A stretch of 64,000 nt of DNA from Micromonospora ureilytica (GTDB taxonomy: Bacteria; Actinomycetota; Actinomycetes; Mycobacteriales; Micromonosporaceae): NCBI RefSeq assembly GCF_015751765.1, contig NZ_JADOTX010000001.1:5456001-5520000 (forward strand). The letters run 5' to 3'. A model generated the notes under the pieces. That model worked only from the letters and a program-made list of their open reading frames with translations, was not told the DNA's origin and made no database searches. Every line of letters starts with the position of its first letter. Position 1 is the first letter of the stretch. Shown one piece after another: positions 16,128-24,666 of the stretch. Made by a program: the position numbers and the translations under genes.

Positions 16128-16688
16128 ATGACCTCACGACTCAATCGGCTCGCCGTCGCCCTGCTCGCGACGACACTCGCCACCCTCGGCATCACGGTCG
16201 CCAACCCGTCGCCCGCGTCCGCCGCCATGACCATCTGCTACAACACCAGCCAGGCGGGAAGCTACGCCAGCGTCGCCAACCAGGCCGCCTCGATCTGGAA
16301 CAACGCCACAGTCAACCTGACGCTCTCCGCGAACTGCGGCTCCAACCTCCGGATCTACCGGATCACCGGTGGCGGCTCGTACGCACAGCGGACCAGCCTC
16401 GGCAACGGCCGGGTCTACATCGACACCCAGCAGGCCGCCCAGTACAGCGTGCTGCGGATCATGACTCACGAGATCGGGCACATCCTCGGGCTGCCGGACA
16501 ACTACAACGGCAACTGCGCGCTGCTGATGTCCGGTGGCAGCGCCGGCACCAGCTGCACCAACGCGTACCCGAGCACCGCCGAGGCGAACCGGGTGAGCAA
16601 CCTCTTCGCCGGTACGTTCAGCGCCACCGACCGCAGCGCGGACATCTTCCGCGACAGCTGGCCGAGCGTGCTCACTCCCGTGGGCTGA
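16128..16688 (+). CDS. Snapalysin family secreted zinc metalloprotease
   Basis: 186 residues with a Sec signal peptide (basic N-terminus, hydrophobic core, cleavage probably near residue 33 after PSPASA). The mature part has the M7 zinc motif HEIGHILGLPD: two His, a catalytic Glu, and the Asp that replaces the usual third His ligand in snapalysins. The following NYNGNCALLMSGG also matches. Secreted neutral proteases of this type are small and need Ca2+ and Zn2+. Usual neighbours are LysR activators; none is present. GGAG lies seven bases before the ATG. The gene stands alone, facing the leucine-catabolism genes on both sides. Confidence 0.93.
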   Translation: MTSRLNRLAVALLATTLATLGITVANPSPASAAMTICYNTSQAGSYASVANQAASIWNNATVNLTLSANCGSNLRIYRITGGGSYAQRTSLGNGRVYIDTQQAAQYSVLRIMTHEIGHILGLPDNYNGNCALLMSGGSAGTSCTNAYPSTAEANRVSNLFAGTFSATDRSADIFRDSWPSVLTPVG

Positions 16689-16703
16689 TCGACCTGGCAC
16701 GTG

Positions 16704-16733
16704 GGAGGGGCCGGCGCACCCGCCGGCCCCTCC
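16704..16733. terminator. Bidirectional terminator, snapalysin / HMG-CoA lyase
   Basis: A perfect 13-bp GC-rich stem (16704-16716 with 16721-16733) closes on a CACC tetraloop. It lies midway between the converging stop codons at 16688 and 16743. Confidence 0.8.
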
Positions 16734-16742
16734 GTCGCGTCC

Positions 16743-17663
16743 TCAGCTCGGCAGCGGCGTCAGCCGGGTACGCGGACCGGCCCGCAGCACACCTGACGGA
16801 AGCTTCTTGCCGAGCAACTCCTCGGCCAACTCGGCCACCTCGATGAGCGCCGGCAGGTCGATGCCCGTGTCGATTCCCATGTCGTGCAGCATGTGCACCG
16901 CCTCCTCGGTGGCCAGGTTGCCGCTCGCCCCCGGCGCGTACGGGCAGCCACCGAGCCCACCGACGCTGGCGTCGAACTCGGTCACCCCCAGCTCCAGCGC
17001 GGTCAACAGGTTGGCCAACGCCGTACCCCGGGTGTTGTGGAAGTGCAGCAGGACCGGCACGTGCGCGTTGCGGTCGCGTACCGCTGTCAACAGTTCACGG
17101 ACCCGGCGTGGGGTGCCCATGCCCGTGGTGTCGCCGAACGCGACCCGGTCCGCGCCGTCGCGGACGACCCGGTCCACGATCCCGGCCACCCGCTGCGGGT
17201 CGATGTCCCCCTCGTACGGGCAGCCGAAGCTGGTCGCCACGATCACCTCGACCCGCGCCGAGGCACCGTGCAACAGGTCGATCAGCTCGGCGATGTCGTC
17301 CAGCGACTCGTCGGTGGACCGGTTGACGTTGCGCCGGTTGTGCGTGTCGCTGGCCGAGACCACCACCTCGATCTCGGTGAATCCGGCGGCGAGGGCCCGC
17401 TGGGCGCCCCGGGTGTTCGGCACCAACGCGGAATACCGCACCCCGTCGGCCTTCACCGCCCGCTGCCACACCTCGTCGGCGTCGGCCATCTGCGGAATCG
17501 CCCTGGGATGAACGAACGACACCGCCTCGATTCGGCGTACGCCGGTGCCGGAGAGGGCGTCGAGCAGCCGCACCTTGGCGCCGGTCGGGATCGGGTCCTC
17601 GTTCTGCAACCCGTCCCGCGGCCCAACCTCGCGGATCGACACGGAATCTGGCAGTTGACTCAT
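16743..17663 (-). CDS. Hydroxymethylglutaryl-CoA lyase
   Basis: 306 residues with the TIM-barrel lyase fold: IREVGPRDGLQNE at the N-terminus (metal-binding Asp), SFVHPRAIPQMADADEVW, and the signature GGLGGCPYAPGASGN containing the catalytic Cys. It cleaves (S)-3-hydroxy-3-methylglutaryl-CoA to acetyl-CoA and acetoacetate, the last step of leucine breakdown. ATG at 17663 is preferred over GTG 17672 because GCGAGGTG lies upstream at good spacing. It follows the biotin carboxylase gene by 90 bases on the same strand. Confidence 0.95.
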   Translation of the reverse strand: MSQLPDSVSIREVGPRDGLQNEDPIPTGAKVRLLDALSGTGVRRIEAVSFVHPRAIPQMADADEVWQRAVKADGVRYSALVPNTRGAQRALAAGFTEIEVVVSASDTHNRRNVNRSTDESLDDIAELIDLLHGASARVEVIVATSFGCPYEGDIDPQRVAGIVDRVVRDGADRVAFGDTTGMGTPRRVRELLTAVRDRNAHVPVLLHFHNTRGTALANLLTALELGVTEFDASVGGLGGCPYAPGASGNLATEEAVHMLHDMGIDTGIDLPALIEVAELAEELLGKKLPSGVLRAGPRTRLTPLPS

Positions 17664-17753
17664 CGCGGTCACCTCGCTGTGACGTCGGAATCGGGACAGT
17701 ATGTCGGCGGGCGAACCAGTCTTGCCTCCCCGCGGGGACGACGGCCTGGCCGG

Positions 17754-19091
17754 TCAGCGCATGCGGGAGACGATGCCTGTGTCGTAGGCACCGGAGAGGA
17801 ACTCCTCGTTGGTGAGCAGCTCGGCGAAGAAGGGGACGTTGTTCTTCGGACCCTCGATCTGGAAGGCGGCCACCGCCTCCTTCGCGCGATCGAGCGCCTC
17901 GTCGCGGGTCGCGCCGCTGACGATCAACTTGGCCAGCAGGCTGTCGTAGAACGGGGTGACAGTGTTGCCCTCGGTGTAACCGGAGTCCACCCGGACACCC
18001 TCGCCCGCCGGCTCCACCCACGTCCTGATCACACCGGGGCCGGGCAGGAAGCGCTTCGGGTCCTCCGCGTTGATCCGCATCTCGATGGCGTGCCCACTCG
18101 GGGTCAACGCGTCCGGGTCGAACGTCGGCGCCAGCCCGGAGGCCACCCGCAACTGCTCCTCGACCAGGTCGATGCCGTAGACGTACTCGGTCACCGGGTG
18201 CTCCACCTGCAACCGCGTGTTCATCTCCAGGAAGAAGAACTCATCGGTGGCTGGGTTGAGCAGGCACTCCACGGTGCCCGCGTTGCGGTAGCCGACCGCC
18301 TCACCGGCCCGCACCGCCGCTGCCAGGAGACGGGATCGCAGCTCCGGCGAGACCGCCGGCGACGGGGACTCCTCGACCAGCTTCTGGTTGCGCCGCTGCA
18401 CCGAGCACTCCCGCTCGCCGAGCGCCACCACCCGGCCATCGGCCAGACCGAGGATCTGCACCTCGACATGCCGTACCTGGGGAAAATACCGCTCGATCAA
18501 CACCGAACCGTCGCCGAACATCCGCTCGGCGAACGCGCGCACCTTGTCGTACTCGGTGCGCAGCGCGGCCTCGTCGACGGCCACGCCCATGCCCATGCCG
18601 CCGCCGCCGGCGGCGGCCTTGACCATCACCGGGTAGCCGATCTCGGCGGCGGCCGTCACCGCCGCGTCCAGGTCGGCGGCCGGATCGGTGGTGCCGGGCG
18701 CGACCGGAACGCCGGCCGCCGCCATCAGGTTCCGGGCGTTGATCTTGTCGCCCATCGCGGTGATCGCGTCCGCGTCGGGGCCGACCCAGATCAGGCCGCT
18801 CGCCTCGACGGTACGGGCGAACTCGGCGTTCTCCGACAGGAAGCCGTACCCCGGGTGGATGGCCTGCGCGCCCGTCGACTTCGCGGCGGCGAGGATCGCC
18901 TCGGTGTTGCGGTAGCTCAGCGCCGGGTTCGGTGGGCCGATGAGGACCGCCTCGTCCGCCTCGGCGACGAACGGCAGGTCGGCGTCGGCCTCCGAGTGCA
19001 CAGCGATCGCGCGAATGCCGAGCCGCTTGGCGGTCCGGATGATCCGGCGTGCGATCTCGCCCCGATTGGCGACCAGCAGTGACTCGATCAT
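17754..19091 (-). CDS. Biotin carboxylase subunit without carrier domain
   Basis: 445 residues forming a complete biotin carboxylase: N-terminal LLVANRGEIARRIIRTA, the ATP-grasp Gly-rich loop KAAAGGGGMGMGV (about 158-170), EMNTRLQVEHPVTE (about 290) and MRINAEDP. It uses ATP and bicarbonate to carboxylate biotin. In acyl-CoA carboxylases of related actinobacteria the alpha subunit is about 600-670 residues with a C-terminal biotinylated domain; here the protein stops right after the carboxylase domain and no AMKM-type biotin site is found in any frame nearby. A carrier protein must come from elsewhere. ATG at 19091, 71 bases after the TetR gene. Confidence 0.9.
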   Translation of the reverse strand: MIESLLVANRGEIARRIIRTAKRLGIRAIAVHSEADADLPFVAEADEAVLIGPPNPALSYRNTEAILAAAKSTGAQAIHPGYGFLSENAEFARTVEASGLIWVGPDADAITAMGDKINARNLMAAAGVPVAPGTTDPAADLDAAVTAAAEIGYPVMVKAAAGGGGMGMGVAVDEAALRTEYDKVRAFAERMFGDGSVLIERYFPQVRHVEVQILGLADGRVVALGERECSVQRRNQKLVEESPSPAVSPELRSRLLAAAVRAGEAVGYRNAGTVECLLNPATDEFFFLEMNTRLQVEHPVTEYVYGIDLVEEQLRVASGLAPTFDPDALTPSGHAIEMRINAEDPKRFLPGPGVIRTWVEPAGEGVRVDSGYTEGNTVTPFYDSLLAKLIVSGATRDEALDRAKEAVAAFQIEGPKNNVPFFAELLTNEEFLSGAYDTGIVSRMR

Positions 19092-19162
19092 GTTGCCTCC
19101 CGGCGTCCGGATGGTGGGACGATGTCAGGGAATCATGACCGGCACGGTTCTGACGAGTCGGC

Positions 19163-19762
19163 TCAGGCGAGCAGCGCGGCCAGTGTCGCACCGCGCAGCA
19201 GCTCGGCGCGGCGTCGCCGGTCCACCTCGCCACCGAGGAACGGCGTCGAGTTCATCAGGCCGAACGCGGCGTGCGCGAGCACCCTCGCCTCGCCGTCGGG
19301 CATGCCCGGGTGCAGCGCGGTGAGCACAGTCACCCATTCCTCGACGTAGAGCCGTTGCAGGCGACGGATCCGCCGCCGCGGCTCCTCGGGCAGGCGATCC
19401 AACTCGTGCAGGTGCAACGCGATCACCGCCGGGTTGGCCAGCGCGAACTCGACGTGGTAGTCGATCAGCGACTCCAGTACGCCGCGCGGGTCGTCCGAGC
19501 GCCCGGCGGCGCGTTCCCGCCCACCGGCCAACAGCCCCTCACTGACCGGAATCAGCGCGGCGGCCAGCATGGCCTCCTTGCCGGCGAAGTGGTGGTAGAG
19601 CGCCGGACCGGTGACTCCAGCGGCCGCGCCGATGTCGTCCATCGACACGCCGTGATAGCCGCGCGCCGCGAACAGACCTACCGCGATCTCCAGGATCTCG
19701 TCCTTGCGGGACCTGCGCCGGCCCGCACCCGCCGCACCCCGTGCCTGCTGCTCCACCGTCAC
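19163..19762 (-). CDS. TetR/AcrR family regulator of the catabolic cluster
   Basis: 199 residues. The helix-turn-helix spans about residues 18-66 (KDEILEIAVGLFAARGYHGV, then VTGPALYHHFAGKEAML). The C-terminal ligand domain contains LHLHELDRLPEE. It is first in the minus-strand series with biotin carboxylase and HMG-CoA lyase. TetR proteins in this position in other actinobacteria respond to acyl-CoA or related metabolites of leucine catabolism. The palindrome upstream of the carboxyltransferase gene is a candidate site. Confidence 0.9.
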   Translation of the reverse strand: MTVEQQARGAAGAGRRRSRKDEILEIAVGLFAARGYHGVSMDDIGAAAGVTGPALYHHFAGKEAMLAAALIPVSEGLLAGGRERAAGRSDDPRGVLESLIDYHVEFALANPAVIALHLHELDRLPEEPRRRIRRLQRLYVEEWVTVLTALHPGMPDGEARVLAHAAFGLMNSTPFLGGEVDRRRRAELLRGATLAALLA

Positions 19763-19826
19763 CGGGCAAGCCTAGACCGCAAGGAGCCCCCGATGGTTGC
19801 CGGTCAGTTCCGCCCACCCCGGGCCG

Positions 19827-19854
19827 GGCCGCCCCTGAATGGCCAGGGGCGGCC
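19827..19854 (-). terminator. Terminator of the HSP90/TPR operon
   Basis: A perfect 10-bp GC stem (19827-19836 with 19845-19854) closes on an 8-nt loop, nine bases beyond the stop of the repeat protein at 19863. There is no T-tract. Confidence 0.7.
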
Positions 19855-19862
19855 AGCACGAT

Positions 19863-22757
19863 TCAGTCGTCCTCGTCCAGGTCGTGCTCCGCGCGCAGAG
19901 CGGCAGCCTCCGCGGGCCGATCGAGCAGATCCAGCACCCGAGCCAACAGCCAGGCCGTCTGGCGGACCTGCCGCGAGGCGGCCGGCAGCCCACCGAGTAC
20001 GCGACGCAGCAGCGGCTCCGCCTCGGCCGGCCGTTCCAGGCGCAGCAGCAGCTCACCGATGAGGGCTTCCACCTGGGCGGCCTCACCGAACGCCTCGATC
20101 GACCGCAACCGGTCCGGCACCCCGGTGAGCCGGCCCAACGCCTCGTCCAGTCGGTCCTCCCCGGTGAGCACCCGCGCCCCGGCCTCGGCCGCCAGGGCCA
20201 GCTCGTACAGCACCGGCGGCTCAGCCTGCCCGGCCAGCTTCGCCGCCAACCCGTCCACCACCTCGACGGCACGCAACGCCGCGTCCCGGTCGTCGGCCCA
20301 GAACCAGGCGTACGTCTCCCGCCGGCGCACGCGCAGCTCGTCCAGCGGCAGGTCACCGAGCCGGTACGCCTCAGCCGCAGCCGCGAACCGCTCGCCCGCA
20401 GCCGCGTCCCGATCGGCGTCGTAGAGGATCCCGCCGGCCTCCTCCAGCACCTGCGCCCGGTGCGGAAGGTTGTCCGGTCCATCCAGATTGCTGGCCAACT
20501 GCTCCAGCAGGGCCAACGCCGGGTCGATTTCACCAAGCCCGGCGTAGACCCCGGCCAGCAGGTGCCGGCAGCGGTCGGCCTCCGCCTGGGCGCCCAGCCG
20601 ATCCAGACCGAGCACGGCCTCCTCGGCGACCTCGGCGGCCTCGGCGAGCCGGCCCACCATCCGGTACGCGTTGGCCAGCTCCCACCGCAGGAACGCGTCC
20701 CCCTCGGCACCCCGCTCCACGCACAGCGTCACCGCCTCGACGAAGTCGTCCACCGCGTCGACGGCCCGGCCGGCCGACAGCAACGCCCGGGCGCGGGTGA
20801 CCCGGACCGGCAGCTCCGCCTCCGGCGGCGCCGACTCCAACGCCTCGTCGCAGGCGGCCACGGCGTCCGCCGGATCGTCGACCAGCCGCGCGTACGCCAG
20901 GCAGGCACCCGTGACCACCTCGCCGACGCCCAACTCCCGGCCGATCCGGCGGGCCTCGTCGACGGCGGCGCGGGCCTCGTCGACGCGGTCCGACTGCTCC
21001 AGCAGGTGCGCCCGGTGCAGCGCGATCCGGGCCGCCAGGTGCCGGTCGCCGCCCGCGTCGGCCGGTACCCGGTCGAGCACGGCGAGCGCGTCCGCCCAAC
21101 GCTCGCGGTGCAGCAACGCCAACGCCACCCGGTCGTGGCCGGCCGCCCGCTGCCGGGCGTCGCCGAGCCGGTCCAGGACCTCGGCCGCCTCCCGGACCAA
21201 CAGCAGCCCTTCCTCGCCGTCGTCCTCGGACTTGGTCAACAGCACACCGAGCCGCCCGGCGACCGTCTGGGCGGGCACCTCCTCGCCCGCTTCCCGGTAC
21301 CGCTCCAGCGCCGCCCGATTCAGCTTGATCGCACCCTCGATGTCGTCCTCGTCGCCGCGCTCCGATGCCCGCAGCGCCAGCCGGTGCGCGGACGTACGGG
21401 CGGGCAGCTCGGCGGAGCCGAACCGGTCGTCGAAGGCGGCAAGCGCCGCCCGGAAGGCGACCCGGTCGTGTCGGCCCCAGCTCTCCTCCGCGAGGTCCAG
21501 CAGATCGTCCGGGCCGGCGTCGGCGGGCAGGGTCACGGCAGGTCGTTCACCCTTGCCGGGTCGCGCTCGCTCGGCCCGGTCGGCGGACGACGTCGACGCG
21601 CCCTGCCCGACGATCGGCTCGTCCCCGACCGGACGGGTCGGGCGGTTCGGCCGGCGGCGGACACTCGCCGACAGCGGCACATGTTCCCCGCTCGCCCGCA
21701 CGGCCAACCGGCGGGCGATCCACTCGGACTGGTGGGTGGTGCCGTTACGGGCGTCGAAGCGGGCGGCCAGACCGCCAGCGGTCTCGGCCAGCTCGTCCGC
21801 CAACGACGCCGCCGACACCTCGGCGGCCGGCCGACCCTCGGCAGCCCGGCGGTACACGGTCGACGGGCCGGCCTGGCGCAGCGCGGCGGCGGCCACCGCC
21901 GCGAAATGCATGGCGGCGGCCGGCGACGGCGGCCGGTCCAGCCAGTCCAGGTGCCGCTCGACCAGCTCGACCGCCCGCGCCTCGTTGCCGGTCAGCGTGC
22001 AGAACTCGATGTGGTCCGCGATGTCCCACAGGTCGGCGAGGTTGCCGCGCAGCCGGCGGTACGCCTCCCGGTGCGCGTCCCGCGCCTCCTCGCCGCGCCC
22101 GGTGCGCAGGTACGGCACGAGCAGCGCGGTGAGGATCGCCTGCGGCTGCTCGGTGCAGCTCAGCCGACCGGCGAGCACCGGCTCGGCCAGCGCCACCGCC
22201 TCGGCGTCCCGCCCGGTGTCGGCGAGGTAGCCCACCTGGCTCGTCGGATCACAGCCGGCGCAGTCGGACAGTTCGTCGCGCGGGGTGGTCTGCCAGAGCC
22301 GGTACCAGTGCGCGGCGGCCTCGACGTCGCCCACGTGCTCGGCGACCCGGAACCGGTGCTTGTGCACGGCCTGCAGGCTGTGCCCGCCAGCCCGATAGCG
22401 CCGCTCCATGTCGTCCAGCACCGCGTACGTGCGGTCCAGTGGCACCTCCGGGAACTTCAGCAGACCGGAAACCATGTACTTGAAGTGCCACAGCAACTGG
22501 TGCAGGTGGCGCTGGTGGTAGGGCTGCGGGTCCCGGTCGAACTCGGACAGGCACCAGGAGAAGGTCACGAAGGACTTCGCCGGCTCGCCGCCGTAGATGT
22601 AGCCGGTGGTGGCCTGCATCCGGGTGACGAACGCGAGGTGCCTGTCGTCGGCGGCGTCCACCCGACGCAACAGTTGCTCCAGCGCGGCGATCTGCCCCGC
22701 CCCGTACGGCATGTCGGCGATGCCGTGCAGCACCCGCCACAGATCCTCGTCGCTCAT
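19863..22757 (-). CDS. Large tetratricopeptide-like repeat protein, HSP90 partner
   Basis: 964 residues from ATG 22757 (GGGAG upstream). The product is entirely alpha-helical repeats in two blocks (about 1-370 and 430-960), joined by a disordered Arg/Pro/Ser linker (about 375-430). Repeat units show the TPR spacing of small, large and Ala residues, e.g. ALAVLDRVPADAGGDRHLAA and DPALALLEQLASNLDG. There is no membrane segment, signal peptide or catalytic motif. The N-terminal segment (MSDEDLWRVLHGIADMPYG) and Trp/His-rich stretch HQLLWHFKYMVSG are distinctive and probably not generic TPR. Its start lies two bases after the HSP90 stop codon, so the two proteins are surely co-expressed. A co-chaperone role is inferred from that context. 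Confidence 0.85.
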   Translation of the reverse strand: MSDEDLWRVLHGIADMPYGAGQIAALEQLLRRVDAADDRHLAFVTRMQATTGYIYGGEPAKSFVTFSWCLSEFDRDPQPYHQRHLHQLLWHFKYMVSGLLKFPEVPLDRTYAVLDDMERRYRAGGHSLQAVHKHRFRVAEHVGDVEAAAHWYRLWQTTPRDELSDCAGCDPTSQVGYLADTGRDAEAVALAEPVLAGRLSCTEQPQAILTALLVPYLRTGRGEEARDAHREAYRRLRGNLADLWDIADHIEFCTLTGNEARAVELVERHLDWLDRPPSPAAAMHFAAVAAAALRQAGPSTVYRRAAEGRPAAEVSAASLADELAETAGGLAARFDARNGTTHQSEWIARRLAVRASGEHVPLSASVRRRPNRPTRPVGDEPIVGQGASTSSADRAERARPGKGERPAVTLPADAGPDDLLDLAEESWGRHDRVAFRAALAAFDDRFGSAELPARTSAHRLALRASERGDEDDIEGAIKLNRAALERYREAGEEVPAQTVAGRLGVLLTKSEDDGEEGLLLVREAAEVLDRLGDARQRAAGHDRVALALLHRERWADALAVLDRVPADAGGDRHLAARIALHRAHLLEQSDRVDEARAAVDEARRIGRELGVGEVVTGACLAYARLVDDPADAVAACDEALESAPPEAELPVRVTRARALLSAGRAVDAVDDFVEAVTLCVERGAEGDAFLRWELANAYRMVGRLAEAAEVAEEAVLGLDRLGAQAEADRCRHLLAGVYAGLGEIDPALALLEQLASNLDGPDNLPHRAQVLEEAGGILYDADRDAAAGERFAAAAEAYRLGDLPLDELRVRRRETYAWFWADDRDAALRAVEVVDGLAAKLAGQAEPPVLYELALAAEAGARVLTGEDRLDEALGRLTGVPDRLRSIEAFGEAAQVEALIGELLLRLERPAEAEPLLRRVLGGLPAASRQVRQTAWLLARVLDLLDRPAEAAALRAEHDLDEDD

Positions 22758-22759
22758 GC

Positions 22760-24547
22760 TCACTCCCGTCCCGGAACAGCCCGGCCGAGCAGGCCGAGGA
22801 AGGAATCGTTCAGCAGCGCGGCGTCGGCCGCGCGGATCGGATGGTGGCCGAGCAGCAGCGCCTGCCCGTACAGCGCCTCGATGGCGAGACCGACAAGCTC
22901 CGGGTCGCTCAGCATGGTCACCCGTCGTACCAGCGGGTTGCGGTGGTTGAGCACCAACTGCGGACGGTCCGGCGGGGCGGTGGCGGCGAGCGCGTCGAGC
23001 ACCCCGCCCCACAGCTCGTCGGCCCGGTCCCGGCTGGCCGCGAGCTGGTCGTTGAACGCGGCCGACCGGCTGACCAGGTACAGCGCGGGCAGCGAGACCG
23101 GGTCGTACGCCCGAATGACCACCTCACAGCCGGACCGCTCGACGGCCCGCTGCGCCGCCGCGAGGAACTGTCGCAACGCCAACTCCACAGGCGGGTCGAG
23201 CGCGTCGAACCGGGTGGTGAGGTCGCTCGGCTCCAGCCGCTCGATCAGCACCGAGCGGTCCACCACCGGCAGCCGCTCGATCAGCTCGCTGTCGTACGTG
23301 TAGCCGGCGTTGACCACCGCCAGGTCCTGCGCGGCGGCCACCGCGGCGAGCTGACGGAACTCGTCGAGGCTCGCCGCGTAGCGGACCACGCCGTAGCGTT
23401 CGCGGAACTCGGCGAGGGTGAGCGTGCCGACGTTGGTGTCCATGGGCCACCACCTGTCGACCAGCCGGAGCATCTCGTCGTCGTGCAGCGCCAGGGCCTT
23501 CACGCCGAGGTGGTGCACCTGGAGGAACTCGGCCAGCCGGTGCGGGTCGTGCCGCGCCAGCCGGACCAACCAGCCGCGCACCTGGTCACCGAGCGCCTCC
23601 CGGGTCGCCGTCAGCAAGGTGTCCTCATACAGTGCCTCCCGGCTGGCGGTCGGGCGCAGCTCGGTCGCGTCCACCACGCAGTGCGCGAAGAACGCCCACT
23701 CCGGCAGCAGCCCGTCGGCGTTCTCGGTGAGCAACATCCGCTTGAGGTAGACGCGGTGCCCGGCGCGGGCCGCCGGGTTCACCGGGGTCGGCAGGATGAC
23801 GGCGACGCCGGTCAGCCCGGCCTCCGGCACGGAGAGCGGCAGGACGTCGAACGGGTCCACGCCGAGCGTCTCCCGGGCGTACCGGATCAGTGCCGCGCGG
23901 TCCAGCGGCGCACCCGGCGTGGTCGGCCACGGCGGTTCCCCGGTGGTGGTGACGACGTCGCCGACGCGGACGGTGACCGGCAGCAGCGCGCCGAAGAGCC
24001 GGGCCAGGTCGGTGACTGTCGGGGTGGTGAACCACTGGTCCGCGTCGCGGCGGGGCACCAGCGTGACAGTGGTGCCCGGCTCGGCGCGGGCGGCCTCCGG
24101 CGGGGCCACCGTCACCGCGTAGCGACCGTCGGCGTACCCGGTCCAGCGCACCGTGGGGTTGTCGCCGTGCCGGGTGAGCACCTGGATCTCGTCGGCCACC
24201 AGGAAGCAGGAGAGCAGGCCGATGCCGAACTGGCCGAGGAACTCGTGCCGGGAGAAGCCCAACTCGTCGCGCTTCGAGCTGCGGCCGATGGTGGCCAACA
24301 GCTCGTGCACCTGCGCCTCGGTCAGACCGATGCCGGTGTCGTGCACCCGCAGCGTGCCGTCGCCGGTGCTGTCCGGCGGTTCGATGCGGACCAGCGCCGG
24401 CGCGTCCGGCTCGTCCCTACGCCGGGCGGTGATCGCGTCCACCGCGTTCTGGAGCAGCTCGCGGACGTAGACCCGCGGGCTGCCGTAGAGGTGATGACTG
24501 AGCAGGTCAACCACGCCACGTAGGTCGACCTGGAAAGTGTGGTCCAC
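22760..24547 (-). CDS. HSP90 family chaperone (divergent HtpG-like)
   Basis: About 595 residues. The N-terminal GHKL ATPase is clear: the ELLQNAVDAITARR helix with the catalytic Glu and ATP-binding Asn, DTGIGLT (motif II), and the GQFGIGLLSCFLVAD lid/motif III. A middle domain follows (HRVYLKRMLLTENADGLLPEW and LRPTASREALYED, both HSP90 hallmarks) and a shortened C-terminal dimerisation region. This is a separate lineage from classical HtpG (about 620-640 residues). GTG at 24547 is chosen because GGGGAG lies nine bases upstream and the family begins at VDHTFQVDLRG; ATG 24592 or 24598 is possible. It is the first gene of a two-gene operon with the 964-residue repeat protein. Confidence 0.9.
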   Translation of the reverse strand: MDHTFQVDLRGVVDLLSHHLYGSPRVYVRELLQNAVDAITARRRDEPDAPALVRIEPPDSTGDGTLRVHDTGIGLTEAQVHELLATIGRSSKRDELGFSRHEFLGQFGIGLLSCFLVADEIQVLTRHGDNPTVRWTGYADGRYAVTVAPPEAARAEPGTTVTLVPRRDADQWFTTPTVTDLARLFGALLPVTVRVGDVVTTTGEPPWPTTPGAPLDRAALIRYARETLGVDPFDVLPLSVPEAGLTGVAVILPTPVNPAARAGHRVYLKRMLLTENADGLLPEWAFFAHCVVDATELRPTASREALYEDTLLTATREALGDQVRGWLVRLARHDPHRLAEFLQVHHLGVKALALHDDEMLRLVDRWWPMDTNVGTLTLAEFRERYGVVRYAASLDEFRQLAAVAAAQDLAVVNAGYTYDSELIERLPVVDRSVLIERLEPSDLTTRFDALDPPVELALRQFLAAAQRAVERSGCEVVIRAYDPVSLPALYLVSRSAAFNDQLAASRDRADELWGGVLDALAATAPPDRPQLVLNHRNPLVRRVTMLSDPELVGLAIEALYGQALLLGHHPIRAADAALLNDSFLGLLGRAVPGRE

Positions 24548-24666
24548 GCCTGATTTCTCCCCGGTCCCGATGCCGGCGCCCACCGTACCCATGATCACCG
24601 ACAGGTGCGGTCCCCTTTACCGGGCGGCTTGACCCTCGACCCGGTCGAACCGGCACGGTCGCCGGC

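Noticed and set aside
17675-17753. Frameshifted biotin-carrier domain after the carboxylase gene
   Set aside because: The 90-bp gap is too short, and no frame across it or into the HMG-CoA lyase gene shows a biotin-attachment motif.
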